A stretch of 64,000 nt of DNA from Tilletia caries (lineage: Eukaryota; Basidiomycota; Exobasidiomycetes; Tilletiales; Tilletiaceae), in assembly GCA_032718865.1 (NCBI GenBank), contig JALUTQ010000005.1:1798001-1862000 (forward strand), written 5' to 3'. A program made the position numbers and the translations under genes. Numbering within the stretch: the stretch's first letter is position 1; the number at the start of each line of letters is the position of its first letter. The notes under the pieces were generated by a model that saw only the letters and a program-made list of their open reading frames with translations, searched no databases and was not told where the DNA came from. Shown here piece after piece: positions 9,191 to 20,390 of the stretch.

Positions 9191-11307
9191 TGGTGATGAG
9201 AGTGGATTCTTCTTCCGCTGAGCCTACGAGGCAGGCGGCAGGGACTCTCACCAGCGCCCCATCTCGATCTGCACTCGATACGGCGTTTCCCACTCAAACC
9301 CTTTCCTTTTCTCCCTTCCTTTCTCCTCTCAACTCAGTCTCTTCCGCTCCTTCCTCCTCTTCTTCACCCACCCATACAGAGCGTACCGTGGCCTCTCCAA
9401 CCCGGTCGCAAACCGCAGTTGAGCCTCAGCCTTCCCCCGCTGATCTGCACCGCGTGCTCAGGACTCTGTCCTCACACCTCAACGACATGGACCAACGCTT
9501 GCGCACTCGAGAATCGGAGATCAACACGCTGCGAGACCGGCAACACATATCCGCAGACTTGATCTACTCTCCAGCCTCATCCTCTGCCCCCTCCTTGTCG
9601 GATGCAGCATTCAACACTTCTCGACCACCAATCGAATTCCCAGCGTCTCCAACTCCCCTCGTCACCCGCAGCCGACCCGTTCTGGATCAGCTTCCCACAT
9701 CCGACAGTGATATGATCCTGGCACGTCGCCTGGCGGAAGCGCGAACGTGGGTTCCTGCGGAGGAGGATTCGGAGTCGTATGGGTCTGAAAAGGTTCGATT
9801 ACTCCAGGCGTCGTTTGGAACGGATCGACCTGCAGCAGCTCTCGTTCGAGACGTCTTCGACGGTCTCCCAGGAACTTTCCGGGCAATGCTCCGGGTGTGG
9901 CCATCAGATTCGAGCCTTGATCATCTCTACTCCGAGATGCGCGAGTGGGAACCCATCTGGCGGCAGGTATTTCCACATTTTCGCCGTCAAACATCGTCGG
10001 TTTCAGCTCCTCATCCGGTCATCTCAATTCAAACGGCGGTCTCGAGCCCGGGTTCCGCGATAGAGGAGACTGATGATGCTGGTCCGGCCCGTCCTCCGAG
10101 TAATGCTGTGCTCACGCATCCGGGCACAACCCGCGCGGACACGAAGACGGTCGCTCTGAAGGTTACAGCTCCGCAATCTACTTCGGTATCAGCATCGGTA
10201 CTCACGTCCTCGTCAGCCGATGCGCTTACGGCGGCTGCATCAACTTCAACAACGTCATACCCAACTTCGACATCAGTCGGATCCACAGCTATTCTCAGCG
10301 CGCCATCGTCAGCTACGGCTCAGAAACCGGCTACATCTTCGTGCGTACCATCGGAGGACGACTTGCTTGAGGCGCGTACCATGCGCTCGGCGACGATAGC
10401 AGCGCTGCCACCCGAACACACATCGGTATCGACTTCGGTACTCTATAAGGCCGCCACTTCGCCTCTCCTCTCGCCGCAGTCCCTTCCTTTAACGAACATC
10501 GCACCGACACATACCACTCCTCCTTCAACCACTCCTTCACCGCTGGTTCCAACCGAGACGGACGATCACGCTCGCCAGCTGCTGCCGCTAGAGGACAATA
10601 TCAGCGCAGTGGACACATGCACGGGAGCCATCAATACCAACACGGAGCCCATAGGATCGGACATCAATTCTCCCGAAGTCACTTCGGTACTAACATCGGG
10701 ACCCACATCGGGACTCGGCGCGCCGAATGATCAGGTTCCCGGTGAGGTGGTCACCACCTCCTCGACCCTCGAGAGGTCTCGTTGCTCCTTAGACTCCGCC
10801 TTCATCGCCATACAGCGGATGCGATCGGCGTGGATGAAGGCTCGACGGGACGCGCAATATGTGCAAAAGACGCGATCGTTGGACATTGCTCTGTGTCGGC
10901 TCCGCGTCGCCTCCGAGCAGCTCAGAAACAAGTCCATGTCAAATTCGGCTGCCTTGCCCCCATCGCCGCTGCAAAGTCACCATTCGGCGGCTTGCCCTCA
11001 TCCAGCATCAACTGTCCGAGAATCCCTCCCTCGCACGCCTACCTTTTCCCGTTCTACGGCTCTGGCGTCCAGCGAGGTTCAGGGTCGCTCGTTCACCACC
11101 CGACCGGTTCTTCTCCCGGCTATCCCACTTCAGTCTCCACCAGCATACTTTTTCGCCCCACTGCACGCTCTCCACCACATCATCATTACGATTGCTTTTC
11201 AGATCATCAACTCTTCGCACGCATACATCAACAACTACCAGCCGCAGCTACTTTCTCCTTCCCTGGCTCCGCTCTGTTCTGCGCTCCCTCCCCTTCACTT
11301 CCGTTGA
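9190..11307 (+). CDS. Gag-like ORF of the LTR element
   Basis: The open frame continues upstream into the LTR to 9052; the chosen ATG at 9190 straddles the LTR end and gives 705 aa. The N-terminal third is Ser/Thr/Pro-rich, followed by a short coiled coil (LHRVLRTLSSHLNDMDQRLR) and a globular-looking helical segment around residues 180-270 (LVRDVFDGLPGTFRAMLRVW, MREWEPIWRQVF). The rest is Thr/Ser-rich with many SVSTSVL-like segments and a late helical patch (RMRSAWMKARRDAQYV). No zinc knuckle and no enzyme motifs are seen. The gag assignment rests on position, not similarity. Confidence 0.6.
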   Translation: MVMRVDSSSAEPTRQAAGTLTSAPSRSALDTAFPTQTLSFSPFLSPLNSVSSAPSSSSSPTHTERTVASPTRSQTAVEPQPSPADLHRVLRTLSSHLNDMDQRLRTRESEINTLRDRQHISADLIYSPASSSAPSLSDAAFNTSRPPIEFPASPTPLVTRSRPVLDQLPTSDSDMILARRLAEARTWVPAEEDSESYGSEKVRLLQASFGTDRPAAALVRDVFDGLPGTFRAMLRVWPSDSSLDHLYSEMREWEPIWRQVFPHFRRQTSSVSAPHPVISIQTAVSSPGSAIEETDDAGPARPPSNAVLTHPGTTRADTKTVALKVTAPQSTSVSASVLTSSSADALTAAASTSTTSYPTSTSVGSTAILSAPSSATAQKPATSSCVPSEDDLLEARTMRSATIAALPPEHTSVSTSVLYKAATSPLLSPQSLPLTNIAPTHTTPPSTTPSPLVPTETDDHARQLLPLEDNISAVDTCTGAINTNTEPIGSDINSPEVTSVLTSGPTSGLGAPNDQVPGEVVTTSSTLERSRCSLDSAFIAIQRMRSAWMKARRDAQYVQKTRSLDIALCRLRVASEQLRNKSMSNSAALPPSPLQSHHSAACPHPASTVRESLPRTPTFSRSTALASSEVQGRSFTTRPVLLPAIPLQSPPAYFFAPLHALHHIIITIAFQIINSSHAYINNYQPQLLSPSLAPLCSALPPLHFR

Positions 11308-11371
11308 CCCTCCGCAGCTGCATTCCGTCCCTTCTTGACGACTCGAGCCAGTCGTCTTTTTGGGGGTGGGA

Positions 11372-11647
11372 TGTGCTGGACTGGGTCCACGTGGCTACTG
11401 GTTATCTTATCTTATCTATATTCCCTTTCCTCTCTTCTCACTCTCTCTCCCGCATAGCAACATCCTCTTCCTCCACATTCCCACGCTCTTCTCTCTCGTC
11501 CTCATCCTTTGTGCTATCGAGCTCATCCCTGTATTATTCCTCTCTTGAAAATGAACTCTATAAGCATCACTTCTCTACATAGCTCGTGCGCTATTCAGGC
11601 TCTTGCGCCTAGACTCTTGCGTCTACCACGAGACTCCGTCTCGCACA
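11372..11647 (+). repeat. 3' LTR (276 bp)
   Basis: Direct copy of 8915-9190, preceded by the purine tract and followed by TTATC. Confidence 0.93.
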
Positions 11648-11779
11648 TTATCAGTTGTCACTCTTCTCCTTAACCCTTCCTGGTCCTTCTTCCTCCAAGG
11701 CCGCTAAGGACAACCTTTCACTTTTCTCTCTTTCAGTTTCCCTCCTTTTCAGCCAGAACCAGCGTCAGCAACAGCAAGG

Positions 11780-14700
11780 ATGAAGGAACCAGGTGCGTCC
11801 TATCTTGCCATCCGTTCCCATTTTGTATCACCATCCAAGTCCGAACAGCTATCATAAGCCATTGGGCCGCCGCTTCTACCTCTCTTTCCAGCGCCCGCCG
11901 TCTCTCCAAGTCGAGCCTTCTATCAACCTCTGGCAAAGACGATCGCCTCCCTCCTGGCTATCAGTGGTAAGAGCTGTGTGTTGGGGATGAAGTATCGGTA
12001 TGAAATGAAATGTCGTTGTGGGACGTGTTAAGGAAGGCTGGCTTAGGTGTGCGACTTGTAGATGGGTGAAAGCATAAGGAGGAGGGCGAGGAGGGCGAGA
12101 AACAATGGGGTATCTTTCTACTTTCCCTCGTGATCAGAGAGGCGGCATGTGAGTGATCTCCCCTGCTGCCTTCGAAGCTTGCATAATCTCACCTCCTTCT
12201 TAATGCTTTCACAGTATGGGCCTCGGAAAGACGTTGCGCCTCGCCGAAGAAGGAGAAGGACAAGGGAGAGGGCAGTAAGAAGCGCCACAGTGCGTACAGG
12301 GCGCGCGAACTTGACGAGCTGGATGAGTCGTACAACAAAACCACCCTCATAGTGTGCCCTCTCTCTGTCATTGTCAACTGGTCACAGCAGGTGAGCTGAG
12401 TGACTCATTCGCACACAACCACAAAGACGAACGCTGATGATTATGTGTCTCGCTTTCGGATCGAGCAACATTGCGACTTGAAGAAGGTATCTTTCTGTGT
12501 TTTGCACGGCGAGAAGCTCTGGGACAGGAAGCACAATCTCGACCAATATGACTTCGTCATTGTAAGTGTCACGGGCTGAGGTTCGGTTACCACAGCTAAA
12601 CTGACTGAACCCCGTCCTTCTCATTGACAGGTGACTTCTGACACCATCAAAAGCGAACATAGGACGTATCAGAAGCGCCAGGAAGAACTTAGGCCGAAAA
12701 GGAACGACATGAGCAGCGACAAAGACGGATCACCGGCTTCCACCAACTCAAGTTCAACAAGTACGACGACGACGAAGATGTCAAGCCCAAACGTGGCCCA
12801 TCGAAGAAGGTGGACGTAAAAGGGAAGGATAAATCTAAGGCAGAACCCGGGTCGAGCTGGTGACGAGGATGTGAAGGTGATCAATTCCAAAATTGGCATG
12901 GAGATCAGCGATGAATCGGACAATGACTGGGGAACGCCGACCAAAGACTCGGCGCGCGGTCATTATCCGAGTCCGCTGTTCGATAGGAAGTGGCGTCGAA
13001 TTGTGTTGGATGAGGGCCGCGTATGCCGGAATCCCAAGACGAGGCTCTTCGAGGCTTTCAAGGCGATCCAGGCCGAGGTGAGTATTTTTTCCGGTTTGCC
13101 TGCATAGGGCCGGAATGCTGACTTCCTAAATGTATCGGTTCAAACCTGCAGCACGTTTGGAGCGTGACGGGCACACCCATCGTCAACTCCACGCGGTGAG
13201 TGTCCAAGTTTCATAGTGAGGCTGAGTTTCTGTGCTGATACGGTTACTTCTATCTCACAGTGACCTGCAAGCTTTGATTTTGTTCCTGCGCGTCTCGCCG
13301 ATAGACGACACGAAGACATGGAACAACTTGATCGACAGACGTATCAAGAAGGGCAAGCATGCTGGTCTCCGACTGCTACAAGCCCTCTTTCGCTCGCACA
13401 ATTTGCGGCGCACGAAGGGTATGGAGGGAGCCAACGGTAAGCCGCTTGTGCCTTTGCCGAAGATCTTTTACGCTCGCCACCATGTCGACCTGGATCCGGA
13501 GACGCAGGAGTACTACCTGGAGGTCGAGACTGCTACGAAGGAGGTCATCTTGAACTGGATCTCCCTCGACACACTCAGGGGCAGTCGCGGGGTGGGTTTC
13601 TCCTTCCCGAAGTCCATCGCCTGTGTCTATGGGGACGTGCTGACCCCACGTTTTGTGTATATCGCAGCATGTTCTTGTCTTCCTTTCTTGGCTGCGGCAG
13701 CTTGCATGCCACCACATGGTTCCGCGGTCCTTTTTGGACGATGTCAAGCTGAAGATGTTCGGAGCCGCTCAGAGCATAGCGGGTAGCAAGCAGGAGCTGT
13801 CGGAGGAAGATGTTAAGCAGTTGGAGGAACACCTTGTGGCATTAATCGAAGGCAACGAGGAGTGCCCGTAAGTTATATATTCGTAGAGGCGTGCTCTCCA
13901 GTCGTGAAGAGGTATTGACTTAAAGTACTGCCCCCTTTTAGGATTGCACCGACGTCCTCACCGACCCTCGCATCACCTACTGCGGACACGCCTTCTGCTA
14001 CGACTGCATTCGCAACTCGATCCTGTCCAACCCGGCATGCTCAATGGACCGGCGCGAGCGGCCCATCGACACCCAGCTGATCAAGCCGCCGGTCCAGCAA
14101 CGGTAACGACGATGGCGACGACGACGACATTTCTCCTACTGTCGCTGCGGACCCAGTCCACAGTGCCAAGATTGAACAGCTGGTGTTGTTGCTGAACCAG
14201 ACGGCTCGAGAGGACAAATGATATCAAGAGCTTGGTGTTCTCGAACCTTGTCGGTTCTTGGATCACATCGCGGCTGCGCTCAAGAAGGCTGTAATCACGT
14301 ACTGCAGGTGCGTTTGTTCATCCCGTGTGAACTTCCAAAGTGTCGCGATGGGAATGCTGACACTCCTTGCCTCTCTTTCCACAGATTTGACGGCTCAATG
14401 GTGAGCAAAGGGAGTAGGTGCTTTCATGCTGGAGACTTAGCTGTCATTCTTGTCTTTCCCTTAGAGTGTGGAACGTCGTAACGCCTCTCTCGTGAGTACC
14501 AAGTCGTCGCTCGCAGGAAATCATCCCTTCTGATACTTGCTTGGGTCATAATTCATAAATAAACAGGTAGCATTTTCGCGACCCAACCCACCGACCCAGA
14601 ACCGACCCGCCTCGTCGCTGTTGGCCCAGCTCGAAAACGCCGAGGCGCGCAAGCAAGCCAAAGCCGCGGCCAAGAGCAAGCTATCTTCCAAGCTGGGCAA

Positions 14701-15248
14701 GCACGCCGAGCGTGACGGTCTGTACGAGGCTTCCCGCGTCATACTACTCTCCATGGGGAGTGGTGCGCTTGGCTTGAATCTTGTTCAGGCTAGTCAGGTG
14801 TTCTTGATGGTGAGTTCCTGACTTGACTTTTGCTTCTTTCGATTTTCGCGCGAACTCTGCCCTGACTGATTTAATTGCTTTGCCTTGGACTATAATGACA
14901 GGATCCCTGGTGGCAGTCAGCTATTGAGGCACAGGCGATCGAAGTGTGTATCGGATCGGCCCGAAGCGAGACATCCGGGTTGTGCAGATGATTGCTCGTG
15001 GGACAGTTGAGGAGCGCTTCTTGGAGATTCAGAAGCGCAAGGAGGAGCTCATCAAGGATGCGTGAGTCGGGGTCGTTTGTGATTCGCAAATTACCTCGAT
15101 GATGAGTCGAAAGGGATCTTTCTTCGGAACTGACAGGACCTTTCATTGCTGTGATCCTTCGTGCAGAGGTTTGGCCGACCTGATTGCGCTGTTCGGCTTG
15201 GAGAAGTACGACGTGGCTGCTGCTGCTGCATCTGACATCATCTACTGA
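11780..15248 (+). pseudogene. SNF2-family helicase with RING finger (Rad5/HLTF-like), frameshifted
   Basis: Ordered family pieces lie along the region in changing frames: MGLGKT (Walker A, about 12216), TTLIVCPLSVIVNW (about 12336), RKWRRIVLDEG (about 12988), WSVTGTPIVNST (about 13154), DLQALILFL, a RING-like block with YCGHAFCYDC (about 13978), KSLVFSN (about 14227), SKASRVI-type helicase C text, and ARGTVEERFLEIQKRKEEL (about 14996). Introns between them still have GT-AG ends. The frame breaks after Walker A, near 12705, near 12863, at the RING start near 13942, near 14255 and near 14943, where the expected RVHRIG motif is also destroyed. Small indels, not stops alone, account for the decay. 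The LTR element lies just upstream of its 5' end. Confidence 0.82.
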
Positions 15249-15624
15249 GCTCTCTGAACGCTCTGTCGATGTCGAGGCTGCTGCGCGTATTGGAGCGTCC
15301 ATGGCGAGAATAGTCGGATGCACGGTGATACTAAAGACAAGATTGGCGACAGCCGACAGGAATGATACTTGGATTCCGCAACTCGCTTCCCGTAAATCAT
15401 CGCCCCAAAGCCCCGAGAACTTGATCGTTCTTCGCATTTCGCTCTCGCCCATTGTATACACTCTTTGGTACAATATTGTCGTTTTCCCTTTCTCTGCAGG
15501 TCAGACCCAGAACAACCTACAAGAAAACGTCACCTGTTTGTATTTTCTTCCAAGGGAGTCTCTAGTCTCTATGCTAGGACATTTTCCACGCTCAGAAACC
15601 TTTCTATAGGTCCTTGTCTAACAG
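15249..15624. other. Intergenic spacer
   Basis: About 375 bases between the helicase pseudogene and the 695-bp TIR element. No gene or RNA is supported. Confidence 0.6.
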
Positions 15625-15634
15625 TACTGGAGGT

Positions 15635-16329
15635 TAAAGATCTTCCCGGAGTAGGCCCCGGAGTAGCATTCCCCGGAGCTCCGCGGACTCCGGGGGACGC
15701 TCTGCACGGGTACGGAGCACGGAGCGAGATTTGAGCGTTTCTTACGAGCTTTAGATTTTCGGAGCTACTCCGCGAAGGTATGGCTGCCACGCCCCGGAGC
15801 ACGGAGTGAGTTTGCTTGCATTGTCCAAAAAGCCCCGGAGTACGGAGCAGACCCCGGAGTCCGACGGAGCTCCGGGGATGGCAAAGTGGGTCACGTGATG
15901 GCCAAAACTGAGTCACGTGACCGGTTTTTGAGGGATTTCTCGGCCGAATCAGGTCGAAGTACTGTGTATTTCAGCTTTTTTGGGGCAGTAAACCCTTGAA
16001 AAGTAATGATATAGACCTCTAAAGGTGCGATTGAACTGTTTCGATGAGATTTGACCTTTTCCTGAGCCCATGTTGGACTCATTTCATGACACCCCGGAGA
16101 ACCCCGGAGTCCGCGGAGTTATTTTGCGGAGCACAGAGTCCGGCTGTGAAACATGTACGGAGCACGGAGTAGATTCTTGTGCGCAACCGCGACTTCGACG
16201 GAGCACGGAGTGCCCGCCAGCTGATCACCAGAAATTTTGCGGAGCACGGAGCTGGCCGGATCTCAGACGGAGCTGAGCGGAGCGCCGCCCCGGAGTCCGG
16301 GCTCCGGGGATCTGCTCCGGGAAGATCCT
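15635..16329. mobile_element. 695-bp TIR element with 9-10 bp target duplication and GGAGCACGGAG repeats
   Basis: Flanked by the direct repeat TACTGGAGGT at 15625-15634 and 16330-16339. The ends are inverted: TAAAGATCTTCCCGGAG on the left and CTCCGGGAAGATCCT on the right, followed inwards by further CCCCGGAG/CTCCGGGG pairs. The interior is filled with degenerate units around CGGAGCACGGAG and CCCCGGAGTCCG. It has no coding capacity. A 9-10 bp duplication is typical of Mutator-like elements, so this may be a MULE-type MITE. Confidence 0.75.
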
Positions 16330-16391
16330 TACTGGAGGTCATGTGAACATGGTCGTAAGAACTTGGTACTCGCCCTCGGAGCTGTGTTGTC

Positions 16392-17217
16392 TCAGACTTG
16401 AGAACAGAGGAAATATGTATTGAAGGATGTGAGGAGCATGAACGTAATCCAAATGGAAGTGGGAGAGAAGATATCGGGACCATCGCACGTCTTGTGCCGG
16501 CAGTCGTTCTCGGTGCCATAGTTACCACCCGTGGTATTGGTGAACAACAGTCCGCCACATTTCGGGTTGAAGGTGGAAGCTGGCGAAAAGTAGTCGCCCA
16601 GGGCCAGGAACTGTTCAGGTTCGCCGTTCGTCGTCAGCCGAGAGGCGCAACACAATTAGCTCGCCGTCGAAAAGGGTGTTGTAGCCCGGAACATCATCTC
16701 ATCGGCGTTTGTGCAGTGAAAAGGTCTGGGAGAAGACCTTGGGGGTGTCCGTATACAGGCATGGTCGTTTGACCAAGCGGGTCTTACTGCCTGTGTAAGA
16801 GAAAGTAAAATTGTGCGTTGCTCAGCGGACGATGTGCATAGTTGGGGCGAGGGGGGGGGAGACGGAACTCACCAACGGAGAGCACCATGATACAGTGCTC
16901 GTCATCCAAAGTCCGCGCTTGCAGAAGGTTTCCGCCGTATTGCAAGCCGCTCGTGTAATACTAGCCTTGTGGCCCTTGATGTGAGCGTACCCGGTCTCGT
17001 TGTGCGGCAGGCGGGCCATCGCCGATGCTTTCGTTCCATCGTCGAGGGTGATTCGCTTGTAGTCAAAGGTCAGGCTGCTTCCGTTCCGACTAGGAGTGTA
17101 GAGGTTGGCGTCAAGACTGGCGTAAGAGTTGCAGGAGATCTTGCGTCGCGAAGGCGTGGCGGCGGAGAGCGCTCCGAGTGCGCTCAGCAGATTGACGAGA
17201 GCGAACAGCGGCAGCAT
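16392..17217 (-). pseudogene. Putative secreted protein, frame disrupted
   Basis: Starts with a good signal peptide (MLPLFALVNLLSALGALSAA) at 17217 and continues to about residue 100 with an N-glycosylation-type sequence (NGSS). An intron with donor GTGAGTTCC near 16873 and acceptor near 16791 is visible. The frame that fits the donor (DDEHCIMVLSVG) is shifted relative to the signal-peptide frame. The 3' part contains EQFLALGDYFSPAS, CGGLLFTNTTGG and a Cys-rich segment, then a hydrophobic C-terminus (WITFMLLTSFNTYFL) that could be a GPI signal. No family is recognised. It could be a real gene with an unseen intron. Confidence 0.4.
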
Positions 17218-17297
17218 CTCTGGAGGACGGAAAGGGTGAAGGGGAGAAGCTGCTCGTGCAGAAGACGGGAAAGAAATGGGGACGGGTAACGACATAT

Positions 17298-18236
17298 GTG
17301 ATATTGAGTCGAGTGAGACGGAGATGGACGTTCGGTTGCTCGCAGGATGAGAAGGAGACAGTGAAGGACGAGACCGAGCACGGCGGCGATGACCACATCG
17401 GAAAGTGTGAGGGTGTATGTAGAATTTAAAAGGCAGAGGAAGAAATCATGACGATCAACTCAAAGAAGAGGCAAGCATGGTATGGGAAAGAAGGACAGTA
17501 CTCACCCCGTGATGGGAGCTGTGCTTCTTCTCCCCGCCAAGAGAGCTTCCTTTTTGGCAAGCGACCAGGAGTCACTGTGTAAAGAAAGCGAACATCACAG
17601 TCGGCGATTCATCTGTAGGCAGAGAAGATACTGTTTTTATGATTTGTCGTACTGCAGCTCAGCACGAGTGCTATGGTGTTAGGGCGGCTGAGGCCACGAC
17701 AAGGATTTCCAAGTAAAAGATCCCTGTTCGTGAGCTAACTTTCAAAGTCATGGAGAAATAACGTGGGCAAAGAATGGCGGGCCAACAAATCCCTACGTGG
17801 TCAAGCTGCTCCACGGTCGTCCGGTTTGCCTCTCAGTACGGAGATGGCATGAAAGCCTGGAAGAGTAAAAAAGGGAGTGTGAGGATGATGAAGTGTGAGT
17901 CAAAAATAAATGGAATTCAAAACAGAGGACCATGTACAGACCCTTCCAATAGTGTCTTGGGATGCAACACGCTGAAGTGTGAAACGGATAGGGTGGTCAG
18001 TGTCATGTTCAGAGATAAGGGCAAAGGTGAATAACTGCGCATGCGAGAACCGGAAGAGGAACACTCCCTGTGGAAGGAAGGTTGAACGTTGAGGTATGAT
18101 TGACCGCAGTTGACATCTTGTCTCTGTGGGTCGTTCAAGTTTTAGAAGGGCTGAACGACGAGCTCTGATACTCAGTACACAATCCTGCGACGCACTAATC
18201 AGTAATCACTATACATGCCGTCAGTACAGTACTCAC
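17298..18236. other. Gene-poor stretch
   Basis: About 940 bases with only short, scattered frames. I see no supported gene. Confidence 0.5.
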
Positions 18237-19836
18237 GGAAGGCGGGCGATCTCGTTCATGCCCTTCACCGACCACCGTCGCATCATCACGAAGTTGTTCT
18301 GAAGGACGGAGACGTTGATTTCTTGACATCCTCAGCGGAGGCGTGATCCGGTGCGGGCGGCGCGAAAAGCGCGAAGAAAAAGCATGTTCGCAGCTTTTTG
18401 CGTGGGTATATGCTGCAGTGAGGAGTGGAGCTTTGTCTGTTCTGAAGGGAAATATCAGTGAGAAAGCCTAAGAATTTGCGCCGAAACCCAGAGGCGGAGG
18501 CTACTCTGTAGTGGTGACTGGTGAGCAAAGACAGAGGCGGTCAGTAGGGAAGTTGCGTTCCAAGCGGGCAAGGGAGGCGCCCAGAGAGAATGTGAGTAAA
18601 TGATGAGCTTGGCTACCGACGAATGACGATGTTAGCGTAGCAGGAAAAAGAAAGATATATCATAACGCGGTGGATGAGCAGAGACGGAGGTTGGTCACAG
18701 GACAAAGTCGAAGGTCCATGACGCTTATCAATGGCAACGTACACGCAGGCGAAGCGAGGAAACGTAAGAAAGGGTAGAGGCAGCATGTGTCCCATGTCTT
18801 AGCTAGCTTGATAACGGTGCGAGCCGCGAGTTCACGTTCCTGCCCAAAGCAGCGCGCATTGGCAACGAGCGCCAACGTAGCCGACAACAGTACCAGATTA
18901 GCCAGGCGCCGTCTAGTGTAAGGCGCTGGGCGGGATGCGGTTCCGCCACCAGATGCAGCCGTGGGTGCTGAATAGCGGTGGCGGCTGCCTGCTGTTGATG
19001 CTTGTTGGTCGCGTTCGACGAGAGTGGTCGGCTCGGCCAGCTTCGGGCAATCAGATTAGCAGAGCCCGAGGGAGCGTAGCCGTTGGCGTTGGCGTTGGCA
19101 GAGGCGGGCACCTGCAGGTGTGAGACGCGCACAAGTCTGTTCGGCGATATCCTGGTCTCCTGGATCTGGTCGGCGTACCGCGTAGTACATGAGGCTGCTG
19201 ACGCTGCTGACGAGCGAGCCGAGCAAAATGACTTTGATGTTGTGGTGGACGCGAAGGAGGATTAGGCCGAGCAGGTTATTTTGACCGCTATGATTTCGCT
19301 GTAGGAGTTGGCGTAGGCCATGGCGTTTGGGAGGGAAAGTGCAGACCGGATGGAGTGGAACACAAGGAGGAATTAGTACCTCGATGTGAAGGCCTGGAGC
19401 TGGTACATTCCTGGTCCCAGGATGCCATGCATGTAATCTGCCTATATGCGGCATGCGCAAATGGTATCTGTTTCCGGGCTCACCTCGGGATAGAAGGACT
19501 CGAGCCCGCTGCAAAGCCGCTGGAAACTGTCGCATTGCATTTCTACAGGGAGCAAAGGGGGGAAACGGCGATCAGCGTACCATCGCAGCTGGAAGACAAG
19601 AGGAGCGGGTACTCACCGAACCCCTTCTTTGTCAAGATCCCGCTCTCGATGATCTCCACCAAGGCACCAACCGTCCAAACCCGCTTTGAGCCCCTCGACG
19701 GATGGGATCCGGCGTATAGGGATACCCATGTTGCGAGACGCAGCCGAGACGTTGACTCGGATGACTTGGTGACGTCCGAGGAGTTGTGGAGGGCATGGTG
19801 GGGCTAGATTAAGTCGAGTTTGAGCTTGTCCGACAT
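18237..19836 (-). pseudogene. Remnant of a multi-exon gene for a hydrophobic protein
   Basis: Coherent peptide pieces with splice-like edges occur in order on the minus strand. They are MSDKLKLDLI then an in-frame TAG (about 19806-19804), LATWVSLYAGSHPSRGSKRV and WTVGALVEIIESGILTKKGF (19780-19617), KCDSFQRLCSGLESFYPE (about 19545), LLGLILLRVHHNIKVILLGS (about 19276), and NNFVMMRRWSVKGMNEIARL near 18290-18240. Reading-frame phases do not all agree and there is the early stop, so the gene looks decayed. It was probably a polytopic membrane protein. The family is not recognised. Confidence 0.3.
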
Positions 19837-20131
19837 CGCTGCGATTGCGGTGCGGGCGAGAAGTGCGAGGACGGCGTCGGAGGGGAGAAGCAGGCCGTAA
19901 TTTCAGCAGCGACGGAGACTCCCTGAACGGGCGAGCTGCGAGCAGCATTAAGGTGAGCCGCGAGGTAGGACGAGACTACGAGGAGGAGGAGGAAAGGAAT
20001 ATGGTACGGAGAACGAAGAGAAAAGTGCGCAAGGAAGGAAACATGTAGAGAGAGGATTAGCAATCAGCGCAATTGTGAAACAGTGCTTTGGTCGTGAAAA
20101 TTCCTGATATGGACATTTCTGCGCGCGACTC

Positions 20132-20150
20132 AGGATGGCGCCGCCATCCT
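20132..20150. repeat. Perfect 19-bp palindromic hairpin (copy 1)
   Basis: AGGATGGCG-C-CGCCATCCT, set in the context GACTCAGG...CCTTCGCC. A variant with compensating changes occurs about 155 bases on. Confidence 0.7.
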
Positions 20151-20286
20151 TCGCCCGCTTCGTCAAGTCGGTGGCCTCTGGCCCTCTGCTGGATTGGGGG
20201 TAGGATGCTGATGAGCTGAGGGAAAAGCCACACTCGCAAAATAAAAAGGCTACCCAGGTTAAGTAGGTACGCGCGGTCGCGGACTC

Positions 20287-20305
20287 AGGGTGGCGCAGCC
20301 ACCCT
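20287..20305. repeat. 19-bp palindromic hairpin (copy 2)
   Basis: AGGGTGGCGCAGCCACCCT in the same GACTCAGG...CCTTCGCC context as the copy at 20132. The paired substitutions keep the stem intact. Confidence 0.7.
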
Positions 20306-20390
20306 TCGCCTCGCCCGCCATGCTGACATTTGACATTACCTGTATCCTTTGCGGTTGTACAAGGAAGCTGTAGGAAGTAAAGAGCATCAA

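Larger units (their letters stand above)
8915..11647 (+). mobile_element. Young non-autonomous LTR retrotransposon
   Basis: Two 276-base direct repeats, 8915-9190 and 11372-11647, start TGTGCTGG and end CTCGCACA (TG...CA). I see a single mismatch between them (near 9060, C versus A). The insertion is flanked by a 5-bp target duplication TTATC at 8910-8914 and 11648-11652. Directly after the left LTR comes TGGTGATGAG, a possible primer-binding site (TGG pairs with a tRNA CCA end). Directly before the right LTR is a purine tract, GGGGGTGGGA. The internal 2.2 kb has one long ORF and no protease, reverse transcriptase or integrase, so movement would need helper proteins. Confidence 0.93.

Noticed and set aside
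19355..19807. 150-aa plus-strand ORF
   Set aside because: It overlaps better-supported minus-strand exon pieces (WTVGALVEIIESGIL) and has no motif.
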